Shown here in pieces: positions 46,059 through 59,285 of a stretch of 64,000 bases of DNA. The stretch lies in assembly GCA_013397455.1 (NCBI GenBank), contig VYZB01000225.1:1107654-1171653 (forward strand), read 5' to 3'. A program made the translations under genes and the position numbers. Within the stretch, counting starts at the first letter, position 1, and every line of letters begins with the position of its first letter. Source of the stretch: Crotophaga sulcirostris. Taxonomy: Eukaryota > Chordata > Aves > Cuculiformes > Crotophagidae. The notes beneath the pieces were generated by a model, which was given only the letters and a program-made list of their open reading frames with translations, had not been told where the DNA came from and made no database searches.

Positions 46059-49000
46059 GAATGAGTGGGGGGAAATCGTATTCATCTACCTCCAAAAGAT
46101 GTTTCAAACATTGAGTAACAGGATTCTTGCAGACTGAGCACAGGATGCAACAGAGTAAGGTAATCATTTCTATCCCTACTCTTAATACCTATTAATGGAA
46201 GTAGATAATAGAGCATCTATATCTTAGATGTACACAACATCTCTCTGTCTAGGCAGAGAATTATCTGGTAAAGGAGCAGTGGTTTCAGGTTTGAAGGGGG
46301 AGAATAAGAAAAAGCTGTTTATAACACATTAACCAGACACTGTTTGTAGGTTTACCTGGTCACCCTCCAGGGGAAGCCAGTACCTACCTTCAGGGTGTGT
46401 TGAGTTAGTTCCTCATTCCTCCTTTCTTTTGTTTTTTTTTAAAAAATCTTCTTTCGAAACCGCTGAGTGTGGAGCATGCCCTGCCCTGGGGCAACATATT
46501 GCTGAGCTGTTACTCACAGCATGAAATGGTGCCACTTCTCACTCCTCCCTTTCTTTGAGGCCCCAGGTTGAGGTGAGGAAAGGCCTGACTGGCCAAACCC
46601 AAACCACCAGGCCCTGGGGCTTGTCAGGCCCGTGCACACAGGGGATGCTTTGGGGAGCTAAGCATCCATGTCTGTCCCTGTGGAGCTTATTCTGGCTGGA
46701 AATTTAAAGCTAAAATCCCTCACCCTCTGTTTCAGTGGGCTCAGCCCCTCTTTTGCTTGCTTTTCCCTCAGCAGGTGTCGGAGGTTTGCCCACAGCTGAG
46801 GCTGATGCAGGGCCACGATGATGCCCAAGTGTCAGCAATCTCAGGCCCTTTACCCTCCAGCACATGAGTGAGGCACATCGTAGGCCTCAGGGCTGCAAGG
46901 GAAAACAGAAATTCTTTACTGTTTATAAACTTTATTGAGTTTGAACCTTGAGCCTTGCAGCTCCCTAACACACTGCAATCCAAACTATGTGAATGAGGAG
47001 AAAATCATCGATGTAGTTAGCAACCTACCATGAAATTCACCGATTAAATTACTGGATAAATATTTGAGTGGGTCTAGCTGACAGGTATGTCGTGCATGCA
47101 GTCTTAAAATAGGAAGGTAATGGGAAATGGGGGAGAAATGAGCCAAGGAACAGGAACAGGAATGTGATTTCTGGTAATACAGCTTATGTTCTTCAGTGCC
47201 TTTTTAGCAATATAGAGGACGTGTGTGGTGAAACTGAGAGCAAAGCACCGTTGCTAAAATAAACTGAGAGAAATTGCAGCTATGAAGAAACAGGGCATTA
47301 AGCAGCAGTTCTCCGGGAATAAAGCTGGTGAATGAATTTACGGGGATTTACATTGGCTGAAACTGGCAGGTAGTTTTTAACGTGCTCACAAGAAGTAGAC
47401 ATATCTATTTCCAGTAAAATCTTGGGAAGCTGTGGCAGGTGCGGAGAGGCACGATGCTCCCACTGGCCTCTGATGGTGCCTGTGGCTCCACGTTGGCTCC
47501 ACCACCAGCCGTCTACATGAGGGGTTATTCCTTCTGCAACTCGAGGATCCTGTGTTTAATTTAGGAAGGAGGCCATCGTGTTGTACAAATGCATCAGGGC
47601 AGTGCGCGGTAGCCAGCAAGACTCTGCTTATGAGCTGTCAAAACAGGCACTCACGACTCCAGGCAGCATCATCACATCCATCAGGTCAAGGCTATGAAGG
47701 TCTCCAAGGACAGGTCAATCATATTTGTGTCATTCAGAGTAAACAGTCTGGAAAGTAATTGCTTTAAAACACATCTAGTTCATTTTTGACTGATTTTGCA
47801 AATGTTTCCCCTTTCCTCAATGTGGCATTGACTACCCCTGCAAACCATTTGGCATTGGCCTGTGTGGTGTGTGCAGTCGCTTTGCTCCTTGAAGTTACCT
47901 CATCAAAGAGCAGCTGAAAATGATATTTCCAGCCAGACGTTTTTCAAGAGTGGCCAGTGAACTCGCCCTGCCCTGTGCCCTCCAACTCACTATTAGACAG
48001 GTTTCCTGTATGTCAATCCAGCCACAGATCAGTGGTAAATTTAAGATTGCAAAATGCTGACCAAAAAAAAATAAATAAAATCATGATGGGCTATTTTTGG
48101 TTTCAAAAGAAACTCCTCTCGCTAGGTCTTTTCAAGCCTTCACCTCCACGTACAGCTGCAGCGAATAAGGAAAACAGGATGTAGGGTTGTAGTGTTGGAG
48201 GAATCAAGGGTAAATCAAAGAAGACAAACTTGTCCCTGTGTGTTGCCTGGGTTAGACCTGAACCTTTGAGCAAGGTGAGTAGTTGTTGCTTGCTGGTGAC
48301 TCTCCCAATAACAGCATTGCCCAGCTGCTGAGGAGTTTATACTGGGCCATAGCCGCATCTCACTTTTTCCTCCCACTGTGCCACCTCCTTCCCTTGTGCT
48401 GACAAGTGATTTAGACAGCCTGCCCTGCTGGCCCTGCATTTGAAATGTAAATCAAACACATGGGACATAAAGCTGGGTTTCAAAGTTGACTATTAACCAG
48501 GGCGGAAGGGGTGGCGTAGCAAAAACAAACAGTTCCAAGTTCAAGTTTGAAACCATAAGAGCAGGCCGAAAAATCTTCCTCCTCTTCTATCACTAGCCAA
48601 CATAAGGGTGAGAATTTCCCCTAGGGTAGAACATATTTAGTGGTTCCATGATTTCCTAACCCTGGTGCTCAAACTCCAAATCAAGCCTGACAATCAACTT
48701 CAAAGGCAGGAGGATGCTGGGATGCTCAGGCTGGTCTTACACATTAGTATGCAGTGGCTTTAGTCAAGGGTTTCTTGCAGTTCTTGATGCCCTGGAAGCT
48801 TTTGACATTGAGCTCCATGGTGTGCTTGGGCCAATATTTAACACCCCAGAATGCTAAATTAACTGGTCTCTGGTATGGAAAATCTGGTGTTTAAAAGTAG
48901 TGTTTACTCAGCTTCCCCCAAGAGAGTTAATGACCAACTGTACCTCATAAGACATGAGAGTCTACTAACCGTGGAGGCCCCCTCTGCTGTCCTAATGTTC

Positions 49001-52000
49001 TCAAAACCAGTGGAAGCTTTGCACAAGAAAATATTGGAGGCCCAAAGCAAATCTGTACAAATATGTATTTTATTAAGTAGGAATGTATCTCTACCATTAC
49101 AGAATGTAGTTTAATATTTCTTTATCTGTCAGCCCAAACAATTTTTGGGGAAAAAAAAACCAACACAAGTCCTATTTTCTTTGGAATAATTTCTAGCATG
49201 ACTTAGATAATTTATTTGATAATTCTATAGTGACACTCTGACCATCAAGGTCTAACTTGGAAATCAGAAACATGAACAGCTGATAACATAGAGAGGTTTG
49301 AGTCAGTTTTGCTAAGCCCACCCATCCAGAAGCGAAGCAGTTTCCTGGCCGTGACCAGGCGTGCAGCAAATCCTGCCTGGATATGAAGGGAGATTTCATT
49401 GTTCTCAAGGACAATCCAACCGTTTCTGAACTCCTTAAAGCATTTTTAATGCAAATTTTCTGCCAGTGAGAGATGGTAAGAAGAGCAGGTGTAAGAAGTG
49501 CTGTCCTCCAGCAAGTAGCAGTGATGCCAGCAGTGCTGGACACCAACCTGGCTGAGCAGGGGATGGCTCAAGACTTCCAACACCTTACTTGGATAGATTG
49601 GCCATGGCCACTCATAGTCAGGGTGATGTCCTGGGGCTCCAGGGAGAACCTCTGACTGCCAACTGGGGCAATCTTGGATGCATCATTGCATCTTTCCACA
49701 CTTCAGCTTCCCTATTTGAGTGACAACACTTACCACTTCTGCAATACTGATTCTGGGGAGGGAAGCAATGCTGTGGCACTGCTGAGCGACATTCCCCCAT
49801 TGGCTCAGTTCTGTAGTTCTGTCTGCAATGCTGTTAACAATGGGAAGGGCTCTGCTGGCATATGTTGTATGCACAGGCAGCTTTTCTGTCTCAGGGATGA
49901 GCTCCACCCCAGTGCTCTCTGAAGGCAGAAAGCACTAAGTGCAATTTCACATGAGCTGCTAACCAACATATCTGTTAATAACATTCCTTTGTCGATAGCT
50001 TAGATCATTTTCAAAAAGGCTTTGTCATCTCCTCCAATATGGGAAAGCATTGTCCAAAACCATATAGGATTATAATTATTTAGTAGTCTTCGTGTAAATA
50101 ACATGTTGTTCTAGTGAAGTAAACTGCTCTGTTCCTCATTAGGCAGCATCACAGAGCAAGTTGAAGAAATTTACTAGAGTACACTGAGGATATCATTGCA
50201 TGATCTTCATTTCCATTAAACAACTGGATCTAACTCTCTTTTATTTTCAGGCTAACCATGCTGAGATTTAAAATTGCCTTGATTATAATGTAGCTTCTAA
50301 ATGATTTGTCGTGGCTGATCATTTTCCACATGAAAGTTGCTACTAGCTGATTAGGAAAAAAAAAAAAAAACCACCACTGCTTCTTCTATTGCTTAGGAAA
50401 TTGCAGTCCTCAATCTGCAGCTTGAAAAGCGTGTTGCCATGGAAATGATGTTTATGCTGTCGTAAATAAAAGTGTTCTAGGGTCACCAGGGTCTTTGGTA
50501 CAAACAAGGGCACAAATACTGCCTGGAAAAGTGCCAGAGTGGTTTAAACATACAGAAAGATAACTTTAATGGTATTTCACTTTCACCGTTATCATCAGAA
50601 GGACTGATGAAGGTTAACATGTAGCTATAACTTTGGCACAAAAACCAAGCAGAAAAAGTCTTAGTTATGGGTATTAATAACAGCATAGAGAAAACAATAT
50701 TGTAGCTCTCCTGACCAGTACTCCTCTGCTCTATCAGATTGGTGTTCCTTTCCTATTGTATTTCTCACACACTCAACAGTGAAATCCAAGTGTATATTCA
50801 TTAAGGAGCATGATTTTAATTGATGAGTTCAGCACACAAGAGCTTAGGAAAATCAGTTGATATTATAAAATGCTGTATTGTGGACTACCTGATTGCCCAG
50901 TGAATCTTGGCTACATCCCACCAGCAGCCCAGGAGCATCCATGGGAAACTGGCCTTTTCCTTGGAGGCTAAACACTTTTGAACAAGAACCTGGCTGAGGG
51001 AAGGAGCCCGTGTGCTCTTCACTGCTCCTGTGCAAGGGTGATGTGAAGCACCTCCACACAGGACCAGGAGACAGCACTGACACTGTTTCAAAGGAGAAAT
51101 AGAGGGGCCAGTGACAGAGAGGGTTTGGCATGTGCCTGTTCATGTGAATGTTCAGGAGGAAAGCAGTTACTGTTCCTGGTGGGTTCTCAACTGTTCAATG
51201 GACTGCTCAATGGCATTAAATGGACCATACCATGAAGCCGCCTTGGGCAGTATCAGATCAAGGATATGTGCTTTTCTCTTTGTATTTTAAATACTCACAC
51301 AAGCATTTAGAGCACAGGCAGTCACTTTAAATAAAACTACAAAGATTGCAAATGCCACAGCTTGCTTATTTACTTACTGTCTCTTAGTCTGCCCAAAATG
51401 TGGAAATAATGTTTCCAGAGATGCTGGAATTCATGTGCCTGTTGAGGATCCTGGCTTCTGTCCTGGATGATATTGCATATTCAGGAGATGATTCACTCAC
51501 TCCTGAGAGGGAGGAAGGACTGTACCAGCTGCACCACCTCTCCTTCGCTGATTGACAGCATGGTGATGTTTCCACAAGGAAGCCTTGTGCCTCCAGGTTA
51601 AGCCAGCAATTATGGAACAAACAAAAGAGAAGTGAAATGGAGAGATGAATCATGGGGAGAGAAAACAAAAGAGAATTGGAAAGGTGATGCCAAGCCAGAC
51701 TGACAACAAAATTTTAATTTGTCTCAGCCCAAAATGTGCAGACAGGATTCTGCATTTCTCTCGTGTCTAAATTAACAATGTCCTTTGCCATCTGCATGGG
51801 AGGATCCAGGAAGGAGCAGCTCAGCTTCCAGGGCCTTGTACTCCACTCCTGCCAAAGGGTGGTAAAAGTTACAGCCAGCAGCCTTTGGTAAAAGATGAGT
51901 AAAACCAACTCCAATACCCTTGACTGCTCCATAAAGTGAATTAAAAGTCCAAGAAATGGGTTCTCCCTTTTGTACTCTAATTTTTAAAAAAATGTTGTCC

Positions 52001-53627
52001 CTGCTTGGACAGGAACTGTGTGTGATACAAGGCTGATACCATGCACATCACACACCTCGACATGGATTTATCATAGAAGGGCTGGCTAAGACTTTGAAGG
52101 CAGCTGATAGCTTCCAGCTGGCTGCAGACTCACTCGTGTGGCCTCTGCAGCTCTTTAATGGGAGCAGGGTGGAAAAAATGGGCTCAAAGGTTGCCCAGAA
52201 TGACCAAGAGAGAAAAAAATTCCTCCTGCCACTCCTGTGCTAATCAAAGGGGTGTGGAGAGGAAGTTTCGGTCTTTCATGTCCCCCACTGCCCAACAGAA
52301 AAAAAAATATAAATATATATAAATTACAAAGCCAATTCCTAGTTAAGGAAGAAGCCTCCACACTATCAAAATCAGTCTTGAAATTAATCTTGCCTCTGGT
52401 GCATGGAAACTGAGCCAGACAGTCCAAGCTCCCTTAAAATGTCTTTCAAACACACCTAATGTGTTTACTCCAGGCTTTTACTGCTGGTGGTACCTGGGAC
52501 TTCGCCTCAGAGATTTCCTACAGTTTGTGATCTTAGCAGGTCAAAGTTTCCAAAGGTGGGGAGAAGGGAGGCAATCCCTTCCCTGCCTGTACAAAATGTA
52601 CGTGCCTCTGAGCTACTAATTTAGAACCAATGAATCAGGAATAAGTAACATAAAAGCCATCTCACATTAATGTTTACAGAGCAGACAAAAGCATGTGTCA
52701 ACAGGGAAACTGCCACGTAGAGCTTGCGTGGTAAGCGGCTCCGTGTATTTAAACAGCTTTTGCAAAGGTGTTAACATGTTGCTAGGGAAGCAAGAGCCTG
52801 CATGGATATGGGTGCCCTCCTGCACCAAGACCCACCGTCCATACAGTGGGAAAATAGAGCTGCCCCTGCACTCACAGCTTTTTGTTTTCATCTTCGCAGT
52901 TTAAAAAAAAAGGCAGTTATTCCAGCAGCTGATTAATGGTCCTTCTGCAGAAACTGCATTTTGCACATATTTAAAAATCTTGGGTTAGATAACACTTTGA
53001 CCTAAAATGCAATAGGTTGTGGGTTTTTTTCTGATAGCTTCTGACATTTTAAAGTTTTAATGCTTTATTTTTGAAAAGAGTCTTTTCTAATTTGAAGATC
53101 AAAGGTGACCAGGCTGTGGCTTTGTGTACGTGCCCCCCCCCACACCCTCCTGCATGTGTGTGGTTGGTGGGTGCTCTGAGCACATCGCTAGACCAGCTCT
53201 GGGACATGCAGACATATCTTAGACCACCAGGAGAGACAGCTCAGTCTGGCACCAAGAGGACCTCCTGGGCTGTGGAAATATGCCCAGCACAGTTCCCCCT
53301 CCCATGGGATGCAATCCCTGGGGAAATCAATATCATCCTCTGCCTGTGAACCATTCCCCAAATTTTCTCATCCTCTGAGCACTCCATGTGTGTGTAATAC
53401 AAGCTTCAGTTATATTAAGCCCATTGCTCAAAGGACCACAAATGATGGCTCCCATGGACACATAGCAACCACGCTATGAAAGAGTGAACGCACCAGGGAA
53501 CAAGTGGCACTGAAATATATCATACCTACCCAGAATATATCTATCCATGTACTCTATAAACACACCCATTTCTCCATATGGGTGGGTATGTATTTATATG
53601 TACCAGTCTCAAAATACCAGTAAATTT
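46059..53627. other. Unique non-coding DNA
   Basis: Contains a CpG-richer patch at about 47440-47612 and a 15-base A run (50356-50370). The longest frames are under 120 codons (49193-49546, minus), without domains. No repeat was recognised over this 7.5 kb. Confidence 0.55.
50356..50370 (+). repeat. A-tract (A15)
   Basis: Fifteen consecutive A with no recognisable retroposon upstream. Confidence 0.9.
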
Positions 53628-53690
53628 TTATTAGCCCCATTTACAGATGGGGTAATGATGACAGACAAAGTGCTGCAATCCCTCTAGCCT
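53628..53690 (-). mobile_element. MIR-like CORE-SINE fragment, reverse orientation
   Basis: TATTAGCCCCATTTACAGAT followed by GGGGTAATGATGACAGACAA is the complement of the MIR block 'TTTCCTCATCTGTAAAATGGGGATAAT'. Only this conserved part and a short, poorly matching extension are visible. Confidence 0.55.
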
Positions 53691-54364
53691 GCTCTTTCTC
53701 AGGAGGGGAGAGTTTGTATCTTTTTAGGAAAAGTAAGAGAGGGAGTTGAGCTTTCCCAAAACCAAAGTAGCTCCTTGGTGCAGGAATCTTGCTCAGCTCT
53801 CACTTTGAATCATGCTGGCAAATAAACATGAAAGTGAAAACGGTATTGTGAGATAGTTATGCAAGAGCGGGCGGATCCCAGGACCAAGCCATTGTTCCAA
53901 ACGTTTAATTAACATTATGAAAGCTGATTAAAGGAAAATCTTTAACCTCCAGGGAAATCCCATTTTCCCTCACTTCCCATACCTCTGCAATTTTCACAAT
54001 GTCAGAAGGAAAGTGTTATTTCAAGACATGATTCGTATCAGCTATAACCCGGTCTTTGCCACAGCCGTGTCCTGCAGCTTAAGTAACCACTAGCAGTGAC
54101 ATAACTCGGGGACACTCCTGAGGCAGCATTTTTCCCCCATTATACCATGACCTGAATTGCCATCATAATTTCTAGACTTTGTGTCATCCTGGCACGATGA
54201 CAAATGTTGAGCCACACTCAAGAACTAAAAGTTAGTTCGCAACAACTGTGATACCTTCCCAGACGCAGCATCTCAGATACAAAGTGCGAATGACACGCCA
54301 CGGTCCAGCTTTGTAACAGCAGGGACTGTTTGCTTTGGTCACTGCAGCAAATTCCTTTGAAGGT

Positions 54365-54500
54365 AGGAGACTCAGGCTCCATCTCCTGTGACTCCCCATC
54401 TAACCTTGAGCAAATCACTTACCCTTTCTCTCCTTTCAGAGGTGGGGATAAGGGCAGTGTTACCTCTCCTGGGGCACTGCAAACATTAATGACCATAACT
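54365..54500 (+). mobile_element. MIR-like CORE-SINE, plus strand
   Basis: TAACCTTGAGCAAATCACTT then ACCCTTTCTCTCCTTTCAGA then GGTGGGGATAAGGGCAGTGT then TACCTCTCC follows the MIR body block by block ('GACCTTGGGCAAGTCACTTAACCTCTCTG..CTCA..ATGGGGATAATA..TACCTACC'). The CAAACATTAATGA tail fits the 3' region. An open frame through it (54330-54647) is therefore not a gene. Confidence 0.7.
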
Positions 54501-57500
54501 CGGCACTGGAGACGTTCAGGGAGAAAGTCCTGTTGCAAAGTTATGTTAGTGGAGAGATCTGCTTTCAGCTGCAGCGAGTCTGTGAGCAAACACAGCCCCC
54601 CATATTCAGCTGTGTACTTGTTGCATATTGCCACTCTGCTCCCCTAGGCCTATTTTAATTATACAGCATAGCCAGCCCATCAAAGACTAATCCCAGGATC
54701 TAATCTTGGAGGCAATGGACAGCTGACTGTCTGCACTGTTTACTCAGAGCGCCCTTGGGGTTGTGTTGAGGGCCATGCAGCTCATGGAAAGGGAAGACAT
54801 GCACCCACCCAGAGCCCAGCTAAGCAGGGACCTGTGCAGGGGATATCCAGGACCCCACTTAACCCACCTGGCCAGGGCACCTCAAGCTCACCAATCTCTC
54901 CAACACCCCAGCACACAGGTGGCACTGGGCAGACACCATTGCTCTTGGTCCTCCCCCGATTAACAAGGGCCTGGGTAGAGAATGTATATACAGACACCCA
55001 GATCTAATTCTTCAGCATATACACAGCTTCAGTCCTTCCAAACATCAGGCTTGTATAAATACACACACATATAAATACATGACATAAATACAGCCTCTGG
55101 CAGCAATAACAGTCTTATATGCATATCTTCAATAGTTCTTCCCATGTGTAGATCTTGCAAGACAAAATCATTGCAGAACTTCAGGGACTATTCTGAAAAG
55201 GGGAAAGATTGTCTCTTCCCACTGCTGTCTACATTTGTCTGATGCAAAAAACATTTGAATTAGGATATAACAGGATCATCTTCACTGACTATGAAGAACA
55301 GGCACTGCTTTTTTGCATACAGAGACATCAATAAAGTAGAAGCTTTATTTACAGGATGAAATTCCTCCTTCAAAAAAGTGCTAGAGATAAACCAAAGGAA
55401 TATTAATGCAACATTGTGAATGCCAAATGCATGAAATTCCTACTCAATAAAAGGCAGACAGCTGAGTGTTCTGATAAAAATGGGCCTTTATTTTTTAATT
55501 CTTCCTTTCATTACCTGGATTCTGTGTTTGTCAGAGCAACAAAATATAGCTTCTTTGATACGCGGCAAATCTGAAAACTATCCTGCAAACAGCACAACAC
55601 AAAAACTCCCACAAAAAGGGAAAGCTATAAAATTTGAGAGGCGACGAGGCTTTCAGAAGTGCCAGTTTCCCAGTGCAATGGTTGGAAGGGTGGCCTAGCC
55701 TGGCGGCAGTTCAATCATTTTGTAACGAAGGACAAATACTTTCAACATCCTGAGAAAGAGGGTGGAGGGGGGAGAAGGGGGGCACGGCTCCCTTGCTTTC
55801 CCTCCTCCTGCTATTCTTTCTCCTCCCTCCCCCCACCCCTTGGATTTTCAATAGCTCTTTAGTGTTTCCATCAAAGGCTTTTACCATTCATCCTCCCTTC
55901 TGGTGCCTGCCTTCCACCTGTCTATCCATCACAGCCCTAACCCAGGTCCTTTTTTTTTTTCCCCTTTTGCTATTTTTCATGTGGTGGGATTTGTTTATAA
56001 GCTTCTGTATTACCTAAGATCGAGGGGAGGAGGCTGCTGGGAGGAAAGTGAGAAAGCAGGATTAAGGAGTAATAATTCAGCTCCATTGCATTTCCATCTG
56101 AACGGCCATAAAATGTGCAAATCCCGTTCCTGGGAATTTCATTTCAGAAGTCTTCCCTGCCATTGCCCTTCCTGTGCCCTCTCTTTCTCCCTCTCACACA
56201 AAAATAAGCGTCAGGAAAGATGCTTATAACTCCACAGACACTAAAGCTACGACGTGTGTGCCAGCAGGGAGAAGGCTCCTACCAGCACGTGTGCCGGGCA
56301 GACACTTCAGATGTGGCTGTAAACTATAGACAAGGGGTGGGAGGCAGCAGGAATTGAATCCAGCATGACAGCAGGAGTAAGCAGGGAAAGGCCATTTAAT
56401 AAGACAGCTCCCAACACCGCCAGCTATAATTAATTAGCCTGGGTAAAAAAAAATAAAAATAAACTATCTTTCCAGGCTTGTTCACTCTGTAAAAGAATGA
56501 TACAGAAATACATGCAATTCAGACGCCAGTCAGCTTGAAGAGTTTCTACCATCTCCTTTTTAGTTCATCTACCATCACAAGGCACCAAAATAAACAAAGG
56601 CTTGTTTTCTAGATCCCAGAGATCGTCCAATAATCCATCCAAACTGCTAGACAGAAGGAGGACCACTGCTGTATACAGGTCAAGGAAGCTTTGTCATTGG
56701 TTCAAGTAGAGGTCAGCTTGGTTGGCTGTGGCCTCTGTGCACCCTTGCTCCCTGAACAAACACACTCAGAACAGCAAGTAGTGCTAAAAAAAGGAGTGTC
56801 CTTTAACCTGTCCCCAACCACAGAGAACCCACAAACCTTTCTGTGATGGAACTTCATGTCATGTCTGCTAGACTTGTCAACAGCTGGCAGCTTTCTTCCG
56901 CTTACAGACATGTCTTGGAGATACTGAGGATCACTCAACAGGTAGCACACGTCAAAGTTCCTTTGATTGATAGTTCTTTATTATTTTTTAAATAAAATGA
57001 GAAGAGATTGAATTGGTTGCCCATCAGCAGCTCAGTTCTTTGGCAACATGTTGGACAGTTTGACTGTACATATGACAAAACAAAATAATTTTCACTTACT
57101 TGCAGTAGCAGTTTGCTATAAACTGAGTCCATCAAGGATTTATAGTTCTAGCAGCAGAGGGATATATGAAATGAAGAGCCCTTTCATCCTTAAACTGCTC
57201 TGCAATCTGGTCGAGATGATGAAAGTCATTATTTCTAAGGCCAGAGGGGAGCAGGAGTTCATTCAGCCAGTTCGGCTGTGCTAGAAAGAGGTGTGCAAAT
57301 TGGGTCCAAAGATGAGAGGAGGCTCAGAGAAACAGCAGAGCAGCCCTTGGTTTTGCAGAACAGCCAAAAAGAAATCCTTAATGATGTTAGCCTTGCTCTG
57401 CAGGCTGGAAGGGAGCAGTATTTCCACCAACTAAATGATCTCAACTCTTTGGCTTCCCTGAGGGCACTGTAACAGGACAGACTGCGATGCTCACCAGAGT

Positions 57501-57828
57501 CACTCTCAGATGTTTGTGTTCTTCCCACCCACCAGCAGCCTCGAACCTGAGCATGTCTTTGGCACAGCAGGTGGTATCCTTAATCCCACAGAGGGCCAGC
57601 CCGAAGCGAAGATTAGCAGAAGAATTTGTTTTCATTAAAATCCAACCTACCATTACCATCCTATCTGATGGTGAGGGTTTAAAATGCGCATGTCCAGCTA
57701 TTCTAGCAGCTCTGTTTCTGCAGGGAAAGGGCAGTTCAGCAACCTGCCTCTTCACTTTCTAATGTCTTTCTTTTAATCAAGTAACCAAGTCAGACACAGT
57801 GAGGAATGTTAAATGCACTCCTCCTGGA
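54501..57828. other. Unique non-coding DNA with a G-rich/C-rich tract
   Basis: The tract at 55751-55841 is listed separately. Other than AT-rich stretches such as 56431-56470 (TAATTAATTAGCC), no feature was recognised. Confidence 0.5.
55751..55841. repeat. Purine tract followed by pyrimidine tract
   Basis: G-runs at 55760-55762, 55767-55772 and 55777-55782 on the top strand are followed within about 10 bases by a C/T-rich tract to 55841. The two halves are roughly complementary, so the segment could fold back; the G-runs alone are borderline for a quadruplex. Confidence 0.65.
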
Positions 57829-57867
57829 GAATTTTGCCAACAAGGTCAATGGAACCGGGATTTTGCC
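57829..57867 (+). repeat. Ancient interspersed-repeat fragment (GTCAATGG core)
   Basis: GAATTTTGCCAACAAGGTCA followed by ATGGAACCGGGATTTTGCC resembles the 'TTTTGCCATTGACTTCAATGGGACCAGGATTTC' motif of old sauropsid repeats. It is short and diverged. Confidence 0.35.
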
Positions 57868-57940
57868 TTTATTATGTTTCTTTTGACTGTGGAACTGGTC
57901 TGATTTTCCTCCCAGAGAAACCTTTTTCATGGGCTCATGG

Positions 57941-57970
57941 AAAAAAAACAAACAAACAACAAAACAGAAA
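57941..57970 (+). repeat. A-rich (AAAC)n simple repeat
   Basis: Eight A followed by AAAC units. It is a simple sequence with no attached retroposon body. Confidence 0.8.
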
Positions 57971-58610
57971 GAGACATACAAATAAACACTAATATGTGCA
58001 GGAAAAAATACAAACCTTAGCACCATGCACTCCCCTCATTATTAGACAAAGGTTGGGAAGGGTTCACAAGTGTAAAATGCTCATGTGAATTATGAGATTA
58101 CTGCTCAGTTTTCTTTCAAGTCGTGGGCTGGAAACAGATGGTGGCTGTAGCATTTATGACGGCACAACATGTTACTGCAAGCCTAGCCATCTCTCTCTCT
58201 CTCCTCAAAAATGCAGCTGCAAGGAAAGTTGTGGAAAATCACATTAATAGTCTCTTCCACCACACAGTTTTCCAGCCCTTCATCCCTGGCCAGCACATGG
58301 ACAGAGCGATCTTGTATCCCAGTAAGAATACTCTTCTAATCTCTGCCCTGAATAGTTACCACTGACTGCTTATTTAACAGCTAGTTAAAATGTGGGGTTT
58401 GTCAGCATCATTAAAAAAGCCTCCAGAAAGCAGGTCCTTAAGATCAGAGCAGATGCCATGTGACCCCAAGTGCTCCATGAGGGAAACACTCTGAAAGAAG
58501 CAATCAGACTGTCCTTCAGCTGTTTATTATTTAAACATTCAGTTCAGGCCAAGCAGGTTGATTTATAGAGAAGCAGGAAGACAGATACAACATTTGCAAA
58601 AGCATCTTTG
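57971..58610. other. Unique non-coding DNA
   Basis: Only a short CT run (58191-58202) was noticed. Confidence 0.5.
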
Positions 58611-58740
58611 TGACTTAGGAGTCCAAATCTCACTTTCAAGCATGAGTCAAAACTTGCACAAGGGCAAATGCCTCTTAATTTTCAATAAGACAGCCTTCCA
58701 GTGACCACAAGTTTAGAAGTATCTGGATGCCTAAAGATAC
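58611..58740 (+). repeat. Ancient interspersed-repeat fragment
   Basis: TGACTTAGGAGTCCAAATCT then CACTTTCAAGCATGAGTCA, TTAATTTTCAATAAGAC and GTATCTGGATGCCTAAAGAT fit, in order, a recurrent amniote repeat layout ('GACTTAGGAGCCTAAATCTCATTTTCAA..TTTCAATGGGAC..TGGATGCCTAAAGAT'). The family is not assigned. Ordered agreement over 130 bases makes it one of the better such calls. Confidence 0.5.
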
Positions 58741-59164
58741 AAAGAGTAACTAACCCAATACTTAAATATCTGGCATATAAGAAAAAAAAAATAGATATAA
58801 TATATTAAAAAAATGGTCAGGTTTCACTACACATGTGCTTCAGTCCTTTTGCCAATGCCTTGCTGCCTAAAATACACTGAAACATAGAGCAAACCTGTCC
58901 CTACAGTCTGAGTGAGATGCAAGAGCTGGCATGTGTACATATTCCCTGTGGTGGAGGACAGCAATGTAACCAGCATTGGTGTAGAACCATGCACATGAGA
59001 GAGCTGCACTCAGCATCAGCTGGAGCCAACTTAGGGACAGCACATTTGGACTTGAAACCACAAGCTGTGCCTGGGGTACAACTAACCCCTCAGCTCTCTA
59101 GTCACCACCAAGGGGCCTGCTTACACCAGGGAACTCTTTCCATAGCAGAAAAGTTTCTTGTCAT
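58741..59164. other. Unique non-coding DNA
   Basis: AT-rich at 58781-58815 (A9, then ATATAATATATT). Nothing else was recognised. Confidence 0.5.
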
Positions 59165-59285
59165 CTGTAGGATCTCTGGGTGCTTTACAAATACAAAATG
59201 TGCCTGTTTCACAACACTTCTGAGCGCATCAACTCACTAACAGTAAATCCACTAGCCTGGGATTCAGGCCTTTGTCCAAATCCAG
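59165..59285 (-). mobile_element. Possible MIR-like CORE-SINE fragment, reverse orientation
   Basis: GGATCTCTGGGTGCTTTACA followed by AATACAAAATG resembles the complement of a CORE-SINE 3' tail ('AAGCGCTTTACA'). AGCCTGGGATTCAGGCCTTT further right resembles the complement of its body. The middle does not align well. Confidence 0.35.

Noticed and set aside
54330..54647. 105-codon open frame, plus strand
   Set aside because: Most of it lies in the MIR-like SINE at 54365-54500.
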